This document shows positions 17,091-25,807 of a stretch of DNA of 64,000 nt, in pieces (position 1 is the stretch's first letter; each line of letters begins with the position of its first letter). The DNA is from JBBATK01 sp039810585. Lineage in GTDB: Bacteria; Bacteroidota; Ignavibacteria; Kapaibacteriales; NICIL-2. A program made the translations under genes and the position numbers. Where the stretch lies: the NCBI GenBank assembly GCA_039810585.1, contig JBDHXF010000015.1:5097-69096 (forward strand), written 5' to 3'. The notes under the pieces are model-generated. The model was not told the origin of the DNA, ran no database searches, and saw nothing but the letters and a program-made list of their open reading frames with translations.

Positions 17091-17624
17091 ATGAACCGTC
17101 ACGACCTGGCAAAAGCAATTTACCATACAGCCCACATCACCGGAGAATTTGTACTTCGCAGTGGAGCCATAAGTCACGAGTATTTCGACAAATACTTGTT
17201 CGAAGCAAAGCCGGATCTATTGGCGCATATCGCAACGCAGCTCAAGGGTCTGGTACCGACAGAGACGGAAGTACTTGCCGGATTGGAACTTGGCGGCGTG
17301 CCGATTGCAACGGCTCTCTCGCTCCATAGCTCGCTTCCCGCTGCTTTTGTGCGAAAGAAAGCAAAAGAGTATGGAACATGCAAGATTGCCGAAGGTGCAT
17401 CGATTAGCGGACGAAAAGTACTAATCGTGGAAGATGTGGTGACGAGTGGAGGACAAGTGGTGCTCTCCGCTCAGGACCTGCGTAACCACGGCGCGCAGAT
17501 TATCGGAGCAGTCTGCGTGATCGATCGTGAAGCCGGTGGGCGTGAAGCGTTGGAGTCCATCTCGGTACCCTTCTTCCCGCTGTTTAGCATGACCGAACTC
17601 AAACAAGCCGGAGAACAGGCATGA
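17091..17624 (+). CDS. pyrE: Orotate phosphoribosyltransferase
   Basis: Converts orotate and PRPP to orotidine 5'-phosphate in pyrimidine synthesis. The 178-residue protein has the PRPP-binding motif VLIVEDVVTSGG at residues 110-121. The family-specific GEFVLRSGAISHEYFDKY lies near the N-terminus and FVRKKAKEYG at about 87-95, all diagnostic of OPRT rather than other phosphoribosyltransferases. The ATG at 17091 was chosen because the frame upstream overlaps the divergent ligase and has no family match. The stop overlaps the next start as ATGA, showing translational coupling to acpS. Confidence 0.92.
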   Translation: MNRHDLAKAIYHTAHITGEFVLRSGAISHEYFDKYLFEAKPDLLAHIATQLKGLVPTETEVLAGLELGGVPIATALSLHSSLPAAFVRKKAKEYGTCKIAEGASISGRKVLIVEDVVTSGGQVVLSAQDLRNHGAQIIGAVCVIDREAGGREALESISVPFFPLFSMTELKQAGEQA

Positions 17625-18004
17625 TCGTCGGCATTGGATCGGACCTCTGTGTCGTGTCGCGTATCGACGATTCCATCCGCAACTATGGAGATCGTTTTGT
17701 CAATCGCATCTACACAGAAATAGAACAGGAATATTGTCGCCGCTTTAAAGGCACCGAAGCCCTACACTTTGCCGCACGCTTCGCCTTCAAAGAAGCCTTC
17801 AGCAAAGCCATCGGCACCGGCATTACTCGCGGATTTCAATTCAAAGAGTGCGGGCTGAAGAACCTGCCAAGCGGACAACCCGTTGCCGACCTCCGTGGCC
17901 TCATGGCCGAACGCTGGGCTCAACACCACATCCATATCAGCCTCAGTCACACCGACGAACACGCCATGGCAGTAGTGGTTATTGAAGCTCCGTTACCCCG
18001 TTAA
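17621..18004 (+). CDS. acpS: Holo-[acyl-carrier-protein] synthase
   Basis: Transfers the 4'-phosphopantetheine arm of CoA to apo-acyl carrier protein, activating it for fatty-acid synthesis. The 127-residue length is standard. The magnesium-binding residues are visible as D8 in GIGSDLCVVSRI and E58 in FAFKEAFSKAIGTG, with the ISLSHTDEHAMAVVV strand at the C-terminus. It overlaps pyrE by 4 bases (ATGA). No terminator follows at once; the next strong one on this strand is 400 bases away at 18408. Confidence 0.93.
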   Translation: MIVGIGSDLCVVSRIDDSIRNYGDRFVNRIYTEIEQEYCRRFKGTEALHFAARFAFKEAFSKAIGTGITRGFQFKECGLKNLPSGQPVADLRGLMAERWAQHHIHISLSHTDEHAMAVVVIEAPLPR

Positions 18005-18407
18005 CGGCGACTCATGTCTCAGGTATTTTCCGCTAATTTTCGTGCGAATACCCTTATTGCCCCGAACTAGAATGCTTTCATTCAAGTAATAAAAAGCATA
18101 TAGTATTTGATTGCGAACTGCGGATGTCGACATCTTTTTTTTCTGCAGGTATTTTGTCGTGAACAGTAGAACCTTTACATTCGTTTCATGATGAAGCCGC
18201 GCAGACGCCTGTCCTCTGTCGCCGCATGATCCCGAGACGCCTGTCCTCTCGGCCACATTGAATTCAAAACAAACAATACTCTTCGATGAAGTACACCGGA
18301 TTTTCATATCGCGCATGGGCATGCCCGACCGTTGGTCAGGGACTTGATTGCGTCGTAAAAATTCATCGTAGACGTTGTTCGGAATAAGCACAAGAACGTT
18401 GGTTCTT
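18005..18407. other. Stretch without a supported gene, with short direct repeats
   Basis: No plus-strand gene is seen between acpS and the terminator at 18408. A minus-strand frame of 132 codons (17993-18391) exists but overlaps acpS and has mixed composition, so it is not called. Two exact 15-base direct repeats, AGACGCCTGTCCTCT, lie at 18203-18217 and 18235-18249. The second sits in a small inverted repeat CCGAGA...TCTCGG. The stretch could be a long acpS 3' untranslated region or hold a small RNA. Confidence 0.4.
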
Positions 18408-18443
18408 AAAGCCCGGACAACACTGTTGTCCGGGCTTTTTTTT
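18408..18443 (+). terminator. Strong Rho-independent terminator upstream of the ABC transporter
   Basis: A perfect 14-bp stem, AAAGCCCGGACAAC with GTTGTCCGGGCTTT, closes a 3-base loop and runs directly into eight T residues. It is active only in the + direction and lies 27 bases before the ABC transporter start, insulating it from acpS. Confidence 0.9.
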
Positions 18444-18469
18444 GTGTTGACATTGAATCCTTCTTCCCT

Positions 18470-21400
18470 ATGAATATTTCAGAAATACTTTTTCGTCACG
18501 TTACGCCGCTCATTCGATTGGGCAGGCGAAGACCGCTCACGGCGGCAGACATGCCGCCCTTGGATCCGGATTTGGATCCGCTTGCTGTAGAGGCTGACTA
18601 CCAACGGGTCGACACGCCCCACCCCTACCGTTTTGTGTGGGATTCCTTTTGGGCAGCCGGCTCCGCAGCTCGTCGGGCTATGACTCTGCACGCCTTCAAT
18701 GCTCCCATTGCCCTGAGTGCACCGCTCTTAATGCGTGCGCTTCTTCACAACGTCGGCGTCCTTCACACGCAACCTGATCTGTTGAATCAAACCATAGTCC
18801 TTGCCATCGCCCTTGCATTGTCTGCCGTAGCCGATGGTGTGGTGGTTCAGCAATTCTATTACTGGGCGCTCAAGAGTTGGGGTCGTATCGCCAACGGTCT
18901 GAACATGCGCGTGTATCGGCATACACTCGCGCTGACGCGCCGAGCTCAGCAGGGCACGCAATCCGGCGACTTGGTTAATCACATGGCCAATGACGCTGAG
19001 GGCATTGCTGATGCCTCGTTCTTCTTGCCCGAAATCCTAACAGCAATTCTGCACTTGAGTGGCTCTTTTCTCATCTTGGTGTATCTGCTCGGTTGGGCTG
19101 CGGTGGCAGCTTTTGCCACTCTGGTTGTGATGCTGCCTATAACCCGCATTGCTGCTCGACGCTTTGCCAAACACGATTCTGAACTCTGGAAGTATCGCGA
19201 CGACCGCGTGACACTGATGTCGCAAATCCTCGCCGGCATCCGCATCGTCAAATACTTCGCCTGGGAACGCAGCATGAGCGCCGAAGTAGACGCTTTGCGC
19301 GCCAAGGAAATTGGTGCCTACGTTTCGCTTATCCGAGCTGAGGCGCTAAGCGTGATGATCTTCCTAAGCACCACAACTATCGTTGCCTTCACCGGTTTTG
19401 GAAGCTATGTATTGATGGGTGGAATCCTGACGCCTGCCGTCATCTTCCCCTGCTTGCTTGTCTTCATGCAGCTGGAAATGCCGATTGGTGCATTGCCACA
19501 CTTCATCAAGAATTTATCGCACGCAAAGGTGGCAGCAGAACGACTGCACCGATTGTATCACTTGGAGACCTATGCGCCCGAGCGTCGCAATCAACGCTCC
19601 GATGCCACGGCCATGAGTGTCCACTTCCATGACTGGAGCGTCGAAGCGGATCGCGTGCTTGAGACAGCGGTTGCGTCGACGACATCTCAGAGCGCGCAAG
19701 CGCCTGAGAATGAAAAATCTCCTGTACGTCTGGCGCTCGACTCTATCGGCTTGCACATTCAAGCAGGCGAGAGTATTGCCCTGGTTGGCGCCGTGGGATG
19801 CGGCAAGAGTGCACTGTTGCTCTCTGTTTTAGGTGAGTTGATTCCTCGAAGCGGACAACTCAATTTTGGCAATGATGACAAAACTCTGCCGCGCATGGCA
19901 TACGTGGCTCAAGATGCATATATCTTAAACGCAACGATACGCGACAACATTCTGTTTGGTCTGCCGGCAGAACACAACGAGCAGGCTGTAACACAAGCCA
20001 TTGCCTTGAGCGCACTGGACCATGATGTAGCGCAACTCAGTGCCGGCCTTGATACCGAAATCGGCGAACGAGGTGTAAACCTGTCGGGCGGTCAGAAGAT
20101 GCGCATCGCCCTCGCTCGTGCTGTGATGCACGATGCAGGCGTGGTTCTGCTGGACGATCCTCTGGCGGCCGTTGATGTGCACACCGAAACCACACTTGTC
20201 GACGCGCTGATCTTTGGTCACTGGTCCGCCCGCACCCGCATCGTGGCTACACACCGTCTCTCGCACCTGCATCGCTTTGACCGCGTAGCGTTCATGTACG
20301 AGGGTCGTATTGAGGTTGTGGCACCTTTGCAAGATGCCCTGGCGGCTTCTCAGCGCTTTCGCATGTTCTACGACGAACACAGCAATGCAGAGGAGACGGC
20401 GTCGGCCATTCAACTACAAAAACATAGCACAGCAGTTGCGTCCGGTACGCAGCACGATGGTTCGCTTGTCGATGAAGAAGATCGCGCTACGGGTTCGATT
20501 AAGGCGGAAGTGTTTGTGAGTTATTTGAAGCAGCTTGGATCGGCGAATGGTGCCCGACCCTGGATGGTGTATGCGGGACTGACCTTGTCGTGCTCCTTGG
20601 TGGTGGTTCTCCCGATCATACAGAACTCTTGGCTAGCACTATGGTCCGATAGCTCGCATGGTGCGCTCCATCTGTTCGAGTGGTTGAAAGATCCCATGCA
20701 CACCATTAGCGTGTATGGTCTCATTGGCATCAGTGTACTGCTGGCAAACTTGGTGGAGCGATTGGTGTGGATGATGCGGGCGACGATGGCAGGACGAGAC
20801 ATACACAACAGCACCTTGGCTGCCGTGCTTGCTGCACCGCTGCGCTTTTTTGATACGACTCCGATGGGACGTATTCTCAATCGTTTTGCCCACGATTTGT
20901 CGTCAGTGGATGACGAGATGGGTTGGAACTTTGAGAGTGCCATTCGCTCTTTTGCGCAAATGCTTGGGACGCTGGTACTGATCGTCAGTATCGTCCCCTT
21001 CGTGCTGATTGCAGCAGTGCCCGCACTCGTTGTATTCTATCGTCTGCAACGCGACTACCGTCGCTGCGCTCGTGAGGCTAAGCGTCTGTCCAGCATTTCG
21101 CGTTCTCCGCGTTATGCACACTACAAGGAGAGTATTAGTGGATTGACCACAATTCGAGCCTTCGGACAACAAGCCTATTTCACCGAGGCCTTCGTCAGCA
21201 AGCTGTCGTTCTTCCAACGCATGAACTGGGGCTCTATCCTCTTGAACCGTTGGTTCAGTACCCGAGCGCCATTGTTAAGTGGCTTGATCTCGCTCACCAC
21301 GACGACAACCGTGGTACTTATGTGCTCGCACGACCAACTCACAGCCGGAATGGCCGGCGTGATTATCACCTACGCCCTCACCTTCTGGGCTAATCTCAAT

Positions 21401-22228
21401 TGGTGTGTGCGCTCGTTTAGTGAAGTGGAATCACGGATGACATCGTATGAACGACTCCGCGCCTACGCCGCACTGAAGCCCGAGGATGTGACGTCGGCAA
21501 CTCCCGTGCTTGACGACAGACGTGTGTGGCCTACGGCGGGACACATCACCTTCGACAAGTACAGCACACGCTATGCAGACAACTTGCCCTTGGTGTTACG
21601 AGAGCTTGACTTCAGCATTGCATCCGGTCAGCGCGTGGGTATCGTCGGTCGAACAGGTAGCGGCAAAACCACCATGTTCCAATCGCTCTTCCGCTTTGTA
21701 CCGGGATGTGCGGGACGGATATTGGTGGATGGTATCGACATAGCGACTATTCCTACGTGGCGCCTGCGGCGTGCCATGGCAGTGATCCCGCAGGATCCTA
21801 TGCTGTTCATTGGAACGGTGCGTTCGAACCTCGATCGCTTTTCTGATTACAGTGACCACGAGGTATGGGCTGCTTTGCACCGCGTGCAAATGGATGACGT
21901 TGTTCGCTCGATTGGAGGACTGAACGCTGCGGTGAGTGAGGGAGGGCAAAACTTTTCTCAAGGACAACGTCAGCTTCTCTGTCTTGCCCGCGCTATCCTT
22001 ACCGATGCGCGCATCATTGTGATGGACGAGGCCACAGCAAGCGTGGATGTGCAAACCGATGCTCTGATTCAGCGCACCATTCGTGAGGAGTTTAAGGGCG
22101 TAACGATGCTCATTATCGCACACCGTCTCAATTCCATCGCGGATGCGGATTTGATTATCGAGATGCATCAGGGCGAAGCCCGCATGCATCACTATGCCTC
22201 TGAGATTCCGGAAGAAGAGTTGGACTGA
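18470..22228 (+). CDS. Full-length ABCC/MRP-type ABC exporter (TMD-NBD-TMD-NBD)
   Basis: A single 1252-residue chain carries two transmembrane domains and two nucleotide-binding domains, the layout of eukaryotic multidrug-resistance-associated proteins rather than the usual bacterial half-transporters. The N-terminus holds a RRRPLTAADMPPLDPD linker like the L0 segment of ABCC proteins. NBD1 has Walker A GAVGCGKS (about 439-446), signature LSGGQ (538-542) and Walker B LLDD, with Asp563 where the catalytic Glu is expected. NBD2 has GRTGSGKT (1060-1067), signature FSQGQ (1162-1166) and a normal MDE with Glu1187. So NBD1 should be a weak ATPase and NBD2 the active site, as in ABCC. Substrate unknown; organic anions or conjugates are the family norm. 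Confidence 0.88.
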   Translation: MNISEILFRHVTPLIRLGRRRPLTAADMPPLDPDLDPLAVEADYQRVDTPHPYRFVWDSFWAAGSAARRAMTLHAFNAPIALSAPLLMRALLHNVGVLHTQPDLLNQTIVLAIALALSAVADGVVVQQFYYWALKSWGRIANGLNMRVYRHTLALTRRAQQGTQSGDLVNHMANDAEGIADASFFLPEILTAILHLSGSFLILVYLLGWAAVAAFATLVVMLPITRIAARRFAKHDSELWKYRDDRVTLMSQILAGIRIVKYFAWERSMSAEVDALRAKEIGAYVSLIRAEALSVMIFLSTTTIVAFTGFGSYVLMGGILTPAVIFPCLLVFMQLEMPIGALPHFIKNLSHAKVAAERLHRLYHLETYAPERRNQRSDATAMSVHFHDWSVEADRVLETAVASTTSQSAQAPENEKSPVRLALDSIGLHIQAGESIALVGAVGCGKSALLLSVLGELIPRSGQLNFGNDDKTLPRMAYVAQDAYILNATIRDNILFGLPAEHNEQAVTQAIALSALDHDVAQLSAGLDTEIGERGVNLSGGQKMRIALARAVMHDAGVVLLDDPLAAVDVHTETTLVDALIFGHWSARTRIVATHRLSHLHRFDRVAFMYEGRIEVVAPLQDALAASQRFRMFYDEHSNAEETASAIQLQKHSTAVASGTQHDGSLVDEEDRATGSIKAEVFVSYLKQLGSANGARPWMVYAGLTLSCSLVVVLPIIQNSWLALWSDSSHGALHLFEWLKDPMHTISVYGLIGISVLLANLVERLVWMMRATMAGRDIHNSTLAAVLAAPLRFFDTTPMGRILNRFAHDLSSVDDEMGWNFESAIRSFAQMLGTLVLIVSIVPFVLIAAVPALVVFYRLQRDYRRCAREAKRLSSISRSPRYAHYKESISGLTTIRAFGQQAYFTEAFVSKLSFFQRMNWGSILLNRWFSTRAPLLSGLISLTTTTTVVLMCSHDQLTAGMAGVIITYALTFWANLNWCVRSFSEVESRMTSYERLRAYAALKPEDVTSATPVLDDRRVWPTAGHITFDKYSTRYADNLPLVLRELDFSIASGQRVGIVGRTGSGKTTMFQSLFRFVPGCAGRILVDGIDIATIPTWRLRRAMAVIPQDPMLFIGTVRSNLDRFSDYSDHEVWAALHRVQMDDVVRSIGGLNAAVSEGGQNFSQGQRQLLCLARAILTDARIIVMDEATASVDVQTDALIQRTIREEFKGVTMLIIAHRLNSIADADLIIEMHQGEARMHHYASEIPEEELD

Positions 22229-22260
22229 GCTAGCTCGTTCGGATATGCATTCTCCGGTGC

Positions 22261-23271
22261 TCAGGCAAAGCGTGAGGCCGGCAGGTTGAGAAAACGCAGC
22301 GCGTTTTCGGCAAAGACTTTCTGTAGCACGGTTGGATCAATTCCGGATTGCTCGAGGAACTTGCCATGCTCGAGGTCGCCCAAAGGAAAAGGATAATCTG
22401 TGCCGTAACAGATGTGGTCCTCACCCATCACTTCCAGCAGATAGCGAAAGGCCGGAAGGTCGTGCGTGATCCCGTCCACCCAGAAACGACCCACGTATTC
22501 ACGGGGATCTTGAATATTGTTCACATTACACAAGTCGGGTCTCGCATGCCATCCGTGCGAGATTCGACCGAGTGTAAAGGGAAAAGCTCCACCGGCGTGC
22601 GAGAACAATACACGCAGTTTGGGGAAGGCATCGAACACTCCGCCAAAGATCATCGACGTCAGTGCCAATGCCGTTTCGCCGGGCATACCAACTAGCCACT
22701 TGTTAAAGTAGCGTTCCATGCGGTCGGCACCTGCCATTTCCCATGGATGCACGATCAGACAACAGCCAAGCTCCTCCGCAGCCTTGTAGAAGGGGAAGAG
22801 GCGTTTATCATCCAGGTTCATCCCATTGATGTTCGAGCCGATCTGCAATCCCGGCAGCCCCAGTTCTTGCACACATCGCGTCATTTCCTGAATGGCCATC
22901 TCAACGTCCTGCATGGGAGCGGTTCCGAGGGCTACCATACGTTTAGGGTACCTCTGCATGATGGTGGCAAGATGGTCGTTCAAATACATCGACCACTCCA
23001 GTCCATGCATCGGTTGGGCGAAGTACGAAAACAGCACGGGCACAGTGTACAGCACCATCACGTCCACCTCGTGCTCATCCATGTCGCGAAGCACCCATTC
23101 GGGATCCCAACAATTCTGCTGCACCTCGCGAAAAAAGGTTCCGTCATCACGCATCATGCGCGCCGCACCCGCTTTGTGGTGTTCGAGACGGATGAAGCCA
23201 CCGTAGCCGAACTTTTCCTTGAGCGACTCCCAATAATCGGGCATAAGGTGAGCGTGGATGTCAATCTTCAT
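22261..23271 (-). CDS. 2-amino-3-carboxymuconate-6-semialdehyde decarboxylase (ACMSD)
   Basis: An amidohydrolase-superfamily metalloenzyme of 336 residues that decarboxylates ACMS, the ring-opened product of 3-hydroxyanthranilate. This steers the kynurenine pathway away from quinolinate and NAD toward breakdown. The zinc ligands appear as IDIHAH near the start, LIVHPWEM near the middle and CYGTDYPFP near residue 290. The fixed sequences WDPEWVLRDMDEH and LFSHAGGAFPF match ACMSD rather than other amidohydrolases. The ATG at 23271 was chosen; the longer frame adds no family sequence. It is the last gene of a three-gene set with the 3-hydroxyanthranilate dioxygenase, though 138 bases separate it from the VOC gene. 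Confidence 0.88.
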   Translation of the reverse strand: MKIDIHAHLMPDYWESLKEKFGYGGFIRLEHHKAGAARMMRDDGTFFREVQQNCWDPEWVLRDMDEHEVDVMVLYTVPVLFSYFAQPMHGLEWSMYLNDHLATIMQRYPKRMVALGTAPMQDVEMAIQEMTRCVQELGLPGLQIGSNINGMNLDDKRLFPFYKAAEELGCCLIVHPWEMAGADRMERYFNKWLVGMPGETALALTSMIFGGVFDAFPKLRVLFSHAGGAFPFTLGRISHGWHARPDLCNVNNIQDPREYVGRFWVDGITHDLPAFRYLLEVMGEDHICYGTDYPFPLGDLEHGKFLEQSGIDPTVLQKVFAENALRFLNLPASRFA

Positions 23272-23409
23272 ACGTAGTCTTTCCGAAAGAAATAGTGGAG
23301 CGATTGAGCGTGCGAATACTCTGAGAGCATGCGCGCATATCACTTCAGGAGATGATCAATACACAGGGCACACGACCCGCCTGCGGCAGAGCGTGAACCA
23401 TACTTTGTT

Positions 23410-23781
23410 TTATCCCCGCGGACGAAACGTAGGATCGGAGATGAGTCCGATCGAGTTTCCAAAGGGATCGCGAACCATGGCAACGCGTATTTCTCCACCG
23501 GTGTCCATAACGTCATCAACCAATTCGGCACCGCTTTGCAGGAAGTGTTGAAGTGCAGAGTGGATGTCCTCCACATTCCAATACGCCACCACGTTCCGGC
23601 TGGTACTTGGTGCATAGTTGTCGGGATGCAAGCCCAGCTCACATCCGCCAATGGAGTAACCGATGTAGAAGGGCTGGTCGAAGTAGGGTTCGCAGCCAAA
23701 AGCGCGGGAGTAGAATTCCTTTGCCGTCTGCATATCCGGTACTTCGTAGACAACTGTTTGGAGAGCACGCACCGTTGGCAT
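23410..23781 (-). CDS. VOC (glyoxalase/bleomycin-resistance) superfamily protein
   Basis: A 123-residue single-domain VOC protein with the paired beta-alpha-beta modules: VYEVPDMQTAKEFYSRAF in the first half and VAMVRDPFGNSIGLIS at the end. Putative metal-site positions include the Glu in GCELGLH and the C-terminal DPFGN turn, but a full ligand set cannot be confirmed by eye. Its start lies 1 base after the stop of the 3-hydroxyanthranilate dioxygenase gene, so the two are surely co-transcribed. This suggests it handles a reactive intermediate of the pathway, for example the semialdehyde or its lyase step. That role is inference from position. Confidence 0.75.
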   Translation of the reverse strand: MPTVRALQTVVYEVPDMQTAKEFYSRAFGCEPYFDQPFYIGYSIGGCELGLHPDNYAPSTSRNVVAYWNVEDIHSALQHFLQSGAELVDDVMDTGGEIRVAMVRDPFGNSIGLISDPTFRPRG

Positions 23782-23782
23782 A

Positions 23783-24307
23783 TCAGCTCAGTTTTGGTGG
23801 TGGTTCCATAACCGTACCGCAGTTTTTGCAGGTGCGATTTTCCATGTTTCCGTAGAAGCGCTCGAAGATTGGCGGGAGTTGCTTGACGATGTCGGACACA
23901 TACTCATACTCCTCGTACATCTTCGTACCGCAATTCTCGCAGTACCACAGGAAGCCATCAAGCTCCTTGGTTTCGCGTTTGCGTTCAATTACCAAGCCAA
24001 CGGTGTTGGCTTTGCGTTGTGGAGAGTGCGGGGTGCGTGGAGGCAATAAGAACATATCACCTTCTTTGATGACGATGTCGCGTGGCTTACCATCGTCGAT
24101 AATCTTCACCGTGGCATCGCCCTCTACTTGGTAAAAGAGCTCTTCCCCTTCGTTGAAGTGATAGTCCTTCCGAGAGTTGGGTCCACCCACAATCATCACG
24201 ATAAAATCGGTGTCGGCGTACACGCACTGGTTACCGACCGGTGGTTTGAGCAGATGACGATGTTCGTCGATCCACTGCTTGAGGTTAAAGGCTGGGGCAA
24301 TGGCCAT
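23783..24307 (-). CDS. 3-hydroxyanthranilate 3,4-dioxygenase
   Basis: A cupin-fold extradiol dioxygenase that opens the ring of 3-hydroxyanthranilate to ACMS in tryptophan breakdown through kynurenine. The 174-residue length equals the bacterial enzyme. The catalytic iron ligands are H50 and E56 (YHFNEGEELFYQ) and H94 (RTPHSPQR). The C-terminus carries two CxxC pairs (CENC at 123-126 and CKNC near 160) that bind a second, rubredoxin-like iron typical of bacterial members. The ATG at 24307 gives the standard MAIAPAFNLKQWI start. It is the first gene of the dioxygenase-VOC-ACMSD set. Confidence 0.93.
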   Translation of the reverse strand: MAIAPAFNLKQWIDEHRHLLKPPVGNQCVYADTDFIVMIVGGPNSRKDYHFNEGEELFYQVEGDATVKIIDDGKPRDIVIKEGDMFLLPPRTPHSPQRKANTVGLVIERKRETKELDGFLWYCENCGTKMYEEYEYVSDIVKQLPPIFERFYGNMENRTCKNCGTVMEPPPKLS

Positions 24308-24587
24308 ACGAGGCTCCCAATTAGTGGTGCAATGCTTGCTGTTGTTGTTTTGCAGAAGCTGCAAGATACAATGCAGCCTTGGTACTGTCCAGCCTCAGCT
24401 GTAGTTCTCCATCACGTGAGCGTAGCGATGGACACACCCAGGAAATGTTTGAATTTTGACGAGAATCGAGACATCGCACGTAATTCCGCCCCCCGAGTTC
24501 TTGCGATCCGCGATTGCGGGCAACACTTCACCCATTCTCCTCCTTCAACTCGATACTTGGCACATCCCTTGCAGTTGAAGCGTTAGA

Positions 24588-25787
24588 ATGAGAATCTGGA
24601 TCGACATCGACAATTCACCGCACGTTCCCTTCTTCAAGCCCATCATAGCTGCTTTGGAAGCGAGAGGTGATGAGATCTTCATCAGCACCCGTCGCTATGC
24701 GCAGACGCTGGAGTTGCTGACGGATGCCGGCATCCGCGCGCATGTAATTGGTGAGCACGCCGGTTCAAACCCTATTCGTAAAGTATTGAACCTCTTGCAT
24801 CGGAGTTGGCAGTTATGGCGCGTGGTTCGCAGCTTCACACCGGATATTGCATTGAGTCACGGCTCGCGCGCACTCTCGATCTGCTCGCGCTTCATGAAAC
24901 TGCCGAACATTTTATTCTTCGATTACGAGTGGACGGAGATGCAGATCTTCAAGCGTTGTGCAACGAGGATGGTGTGTCCAACCCTGCTCCCTGAATCTGC
25001 GCTCCGTGAGGCCAATCTTCCGTTGTCGATAATTGAACGTTACGACGGATTGAAAGAAGAACTCTATGTTTCCGAGCTACAACCGGATGAACATTTCCGC
25101 GCGTCCTTATCCATACCGGAAGACGCGATTGTAGTGAGTGTGCGACCATCGTCGATGACCTCCAACTACCACGACAGACGTAGCGAGGATATTCTTCGAG
25201 CCTTGCTCACGAGATTATCGAAGGAAGATGGAGTACATGTGCTCGTGAGTCCGCGCACACACACCGATCGACACTTTGTGGAGTCAATTGCCAAACACTT
25301 GTCGATGACCAATCTGCATATCCTTGAGCGAGCCGTTCCGGGTTTGCAGCTTCTCTATCATTCAGACCTAGTGGTCAGTGGCGGTGGAACCATGAACAGA
25401 GAGTCAGCCATGCTTGGTACGCCGACCTACAGTATGTTTACCGGACACCGTCCTTCCATCGACAGTGAGCTTGCCTCGCAGGGTCGTTTGCACTTTCTCG
25501 AACAGCCGGAGGATGTCGACACAATCATTATCCGCAAGCATACTCCCCTGCCACCCAACACTTCGAAGAGCACACAATTGCTCAGCCGGATACTCTCGCT
25601 CATCGACCACGAAGTGGGCGTGAATGCAGACGCCACAAGCGATCACTTGGAATATCAATCCCCGCATCGCGCTCCATTACGATCCAAAAACCACAGCGCG
25701 AAGAAACGTGCGTCGAAAGATGCAGTGTCTGCCACAACGCGTAGAAAAGGTGTGGGAGATGCAGTGAAACACCAGTACGAAGACTGA
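24588..25787 (+). CDS. DUF354 family protein (glycosyltransferase-like fold)
   Basis: A 399-residue cytoplasmic protein with the DUF354 signature at its start, IWIDIDNSPHVPFFKPII. Two Rossmann-like halves follow, including SHGSRALSICSRFMKLP and, in the C-terminal half, SGGGTMNRESAMLGTPT. The latter resembles the donor-binding region of MurG-type GT-B glycosyltransferases. The last 60 residues are basic and low in complexity. Relatives occur next to polysaccharide genes in bacteria and archaea, but no reaction is proven. It diverges from the kynurenine genes across a 280-base gap. Confidence 0.75.
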   Translation: MRIWIDIDNSPHVPFFKPIIAALEARGDEIFISTRRYAQTLELLTDAGIRAHVIGEHAGSNPIRKVLNLLHRSWQLWRVVRSFTPDIALSHGSRALSICSRFMKLPNILFFDYEWTEMQIFKRCATRMVCPTLLPESALREANLPLSIIERYDGLKEELYVSELQPDEHFRASLSIPEDAIVVSVRPSSMTSNYHDRRSEDILRALLTRLSKEDGVHVLVSPRTHTDRHFVESIAKHLSMTNLHILERAVPGLQLLYHSDLVVSGGGTMNRESAMLGTPTYSMFTGHRPSIDSELASQGRLHFLEQPEDVDTIIIRKHTPLPPNTSKSTQLLSRILSLIDHEVGVNADATSDHLEYQSPHRAPLRSKNHSAKKRASKDAVSATTRRKGVGDAVKHQYED

Positions 25788-25807
25788 ACTTTCGAATAGT
25801 CGAATTT

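Noticed and set aside
17993..18391. 132-codon minus-strand frame after acpS
   Set aside because: It overlaps the end of acpS, mixes unrelated composition and contains the short direct repeats; no family is recognised.
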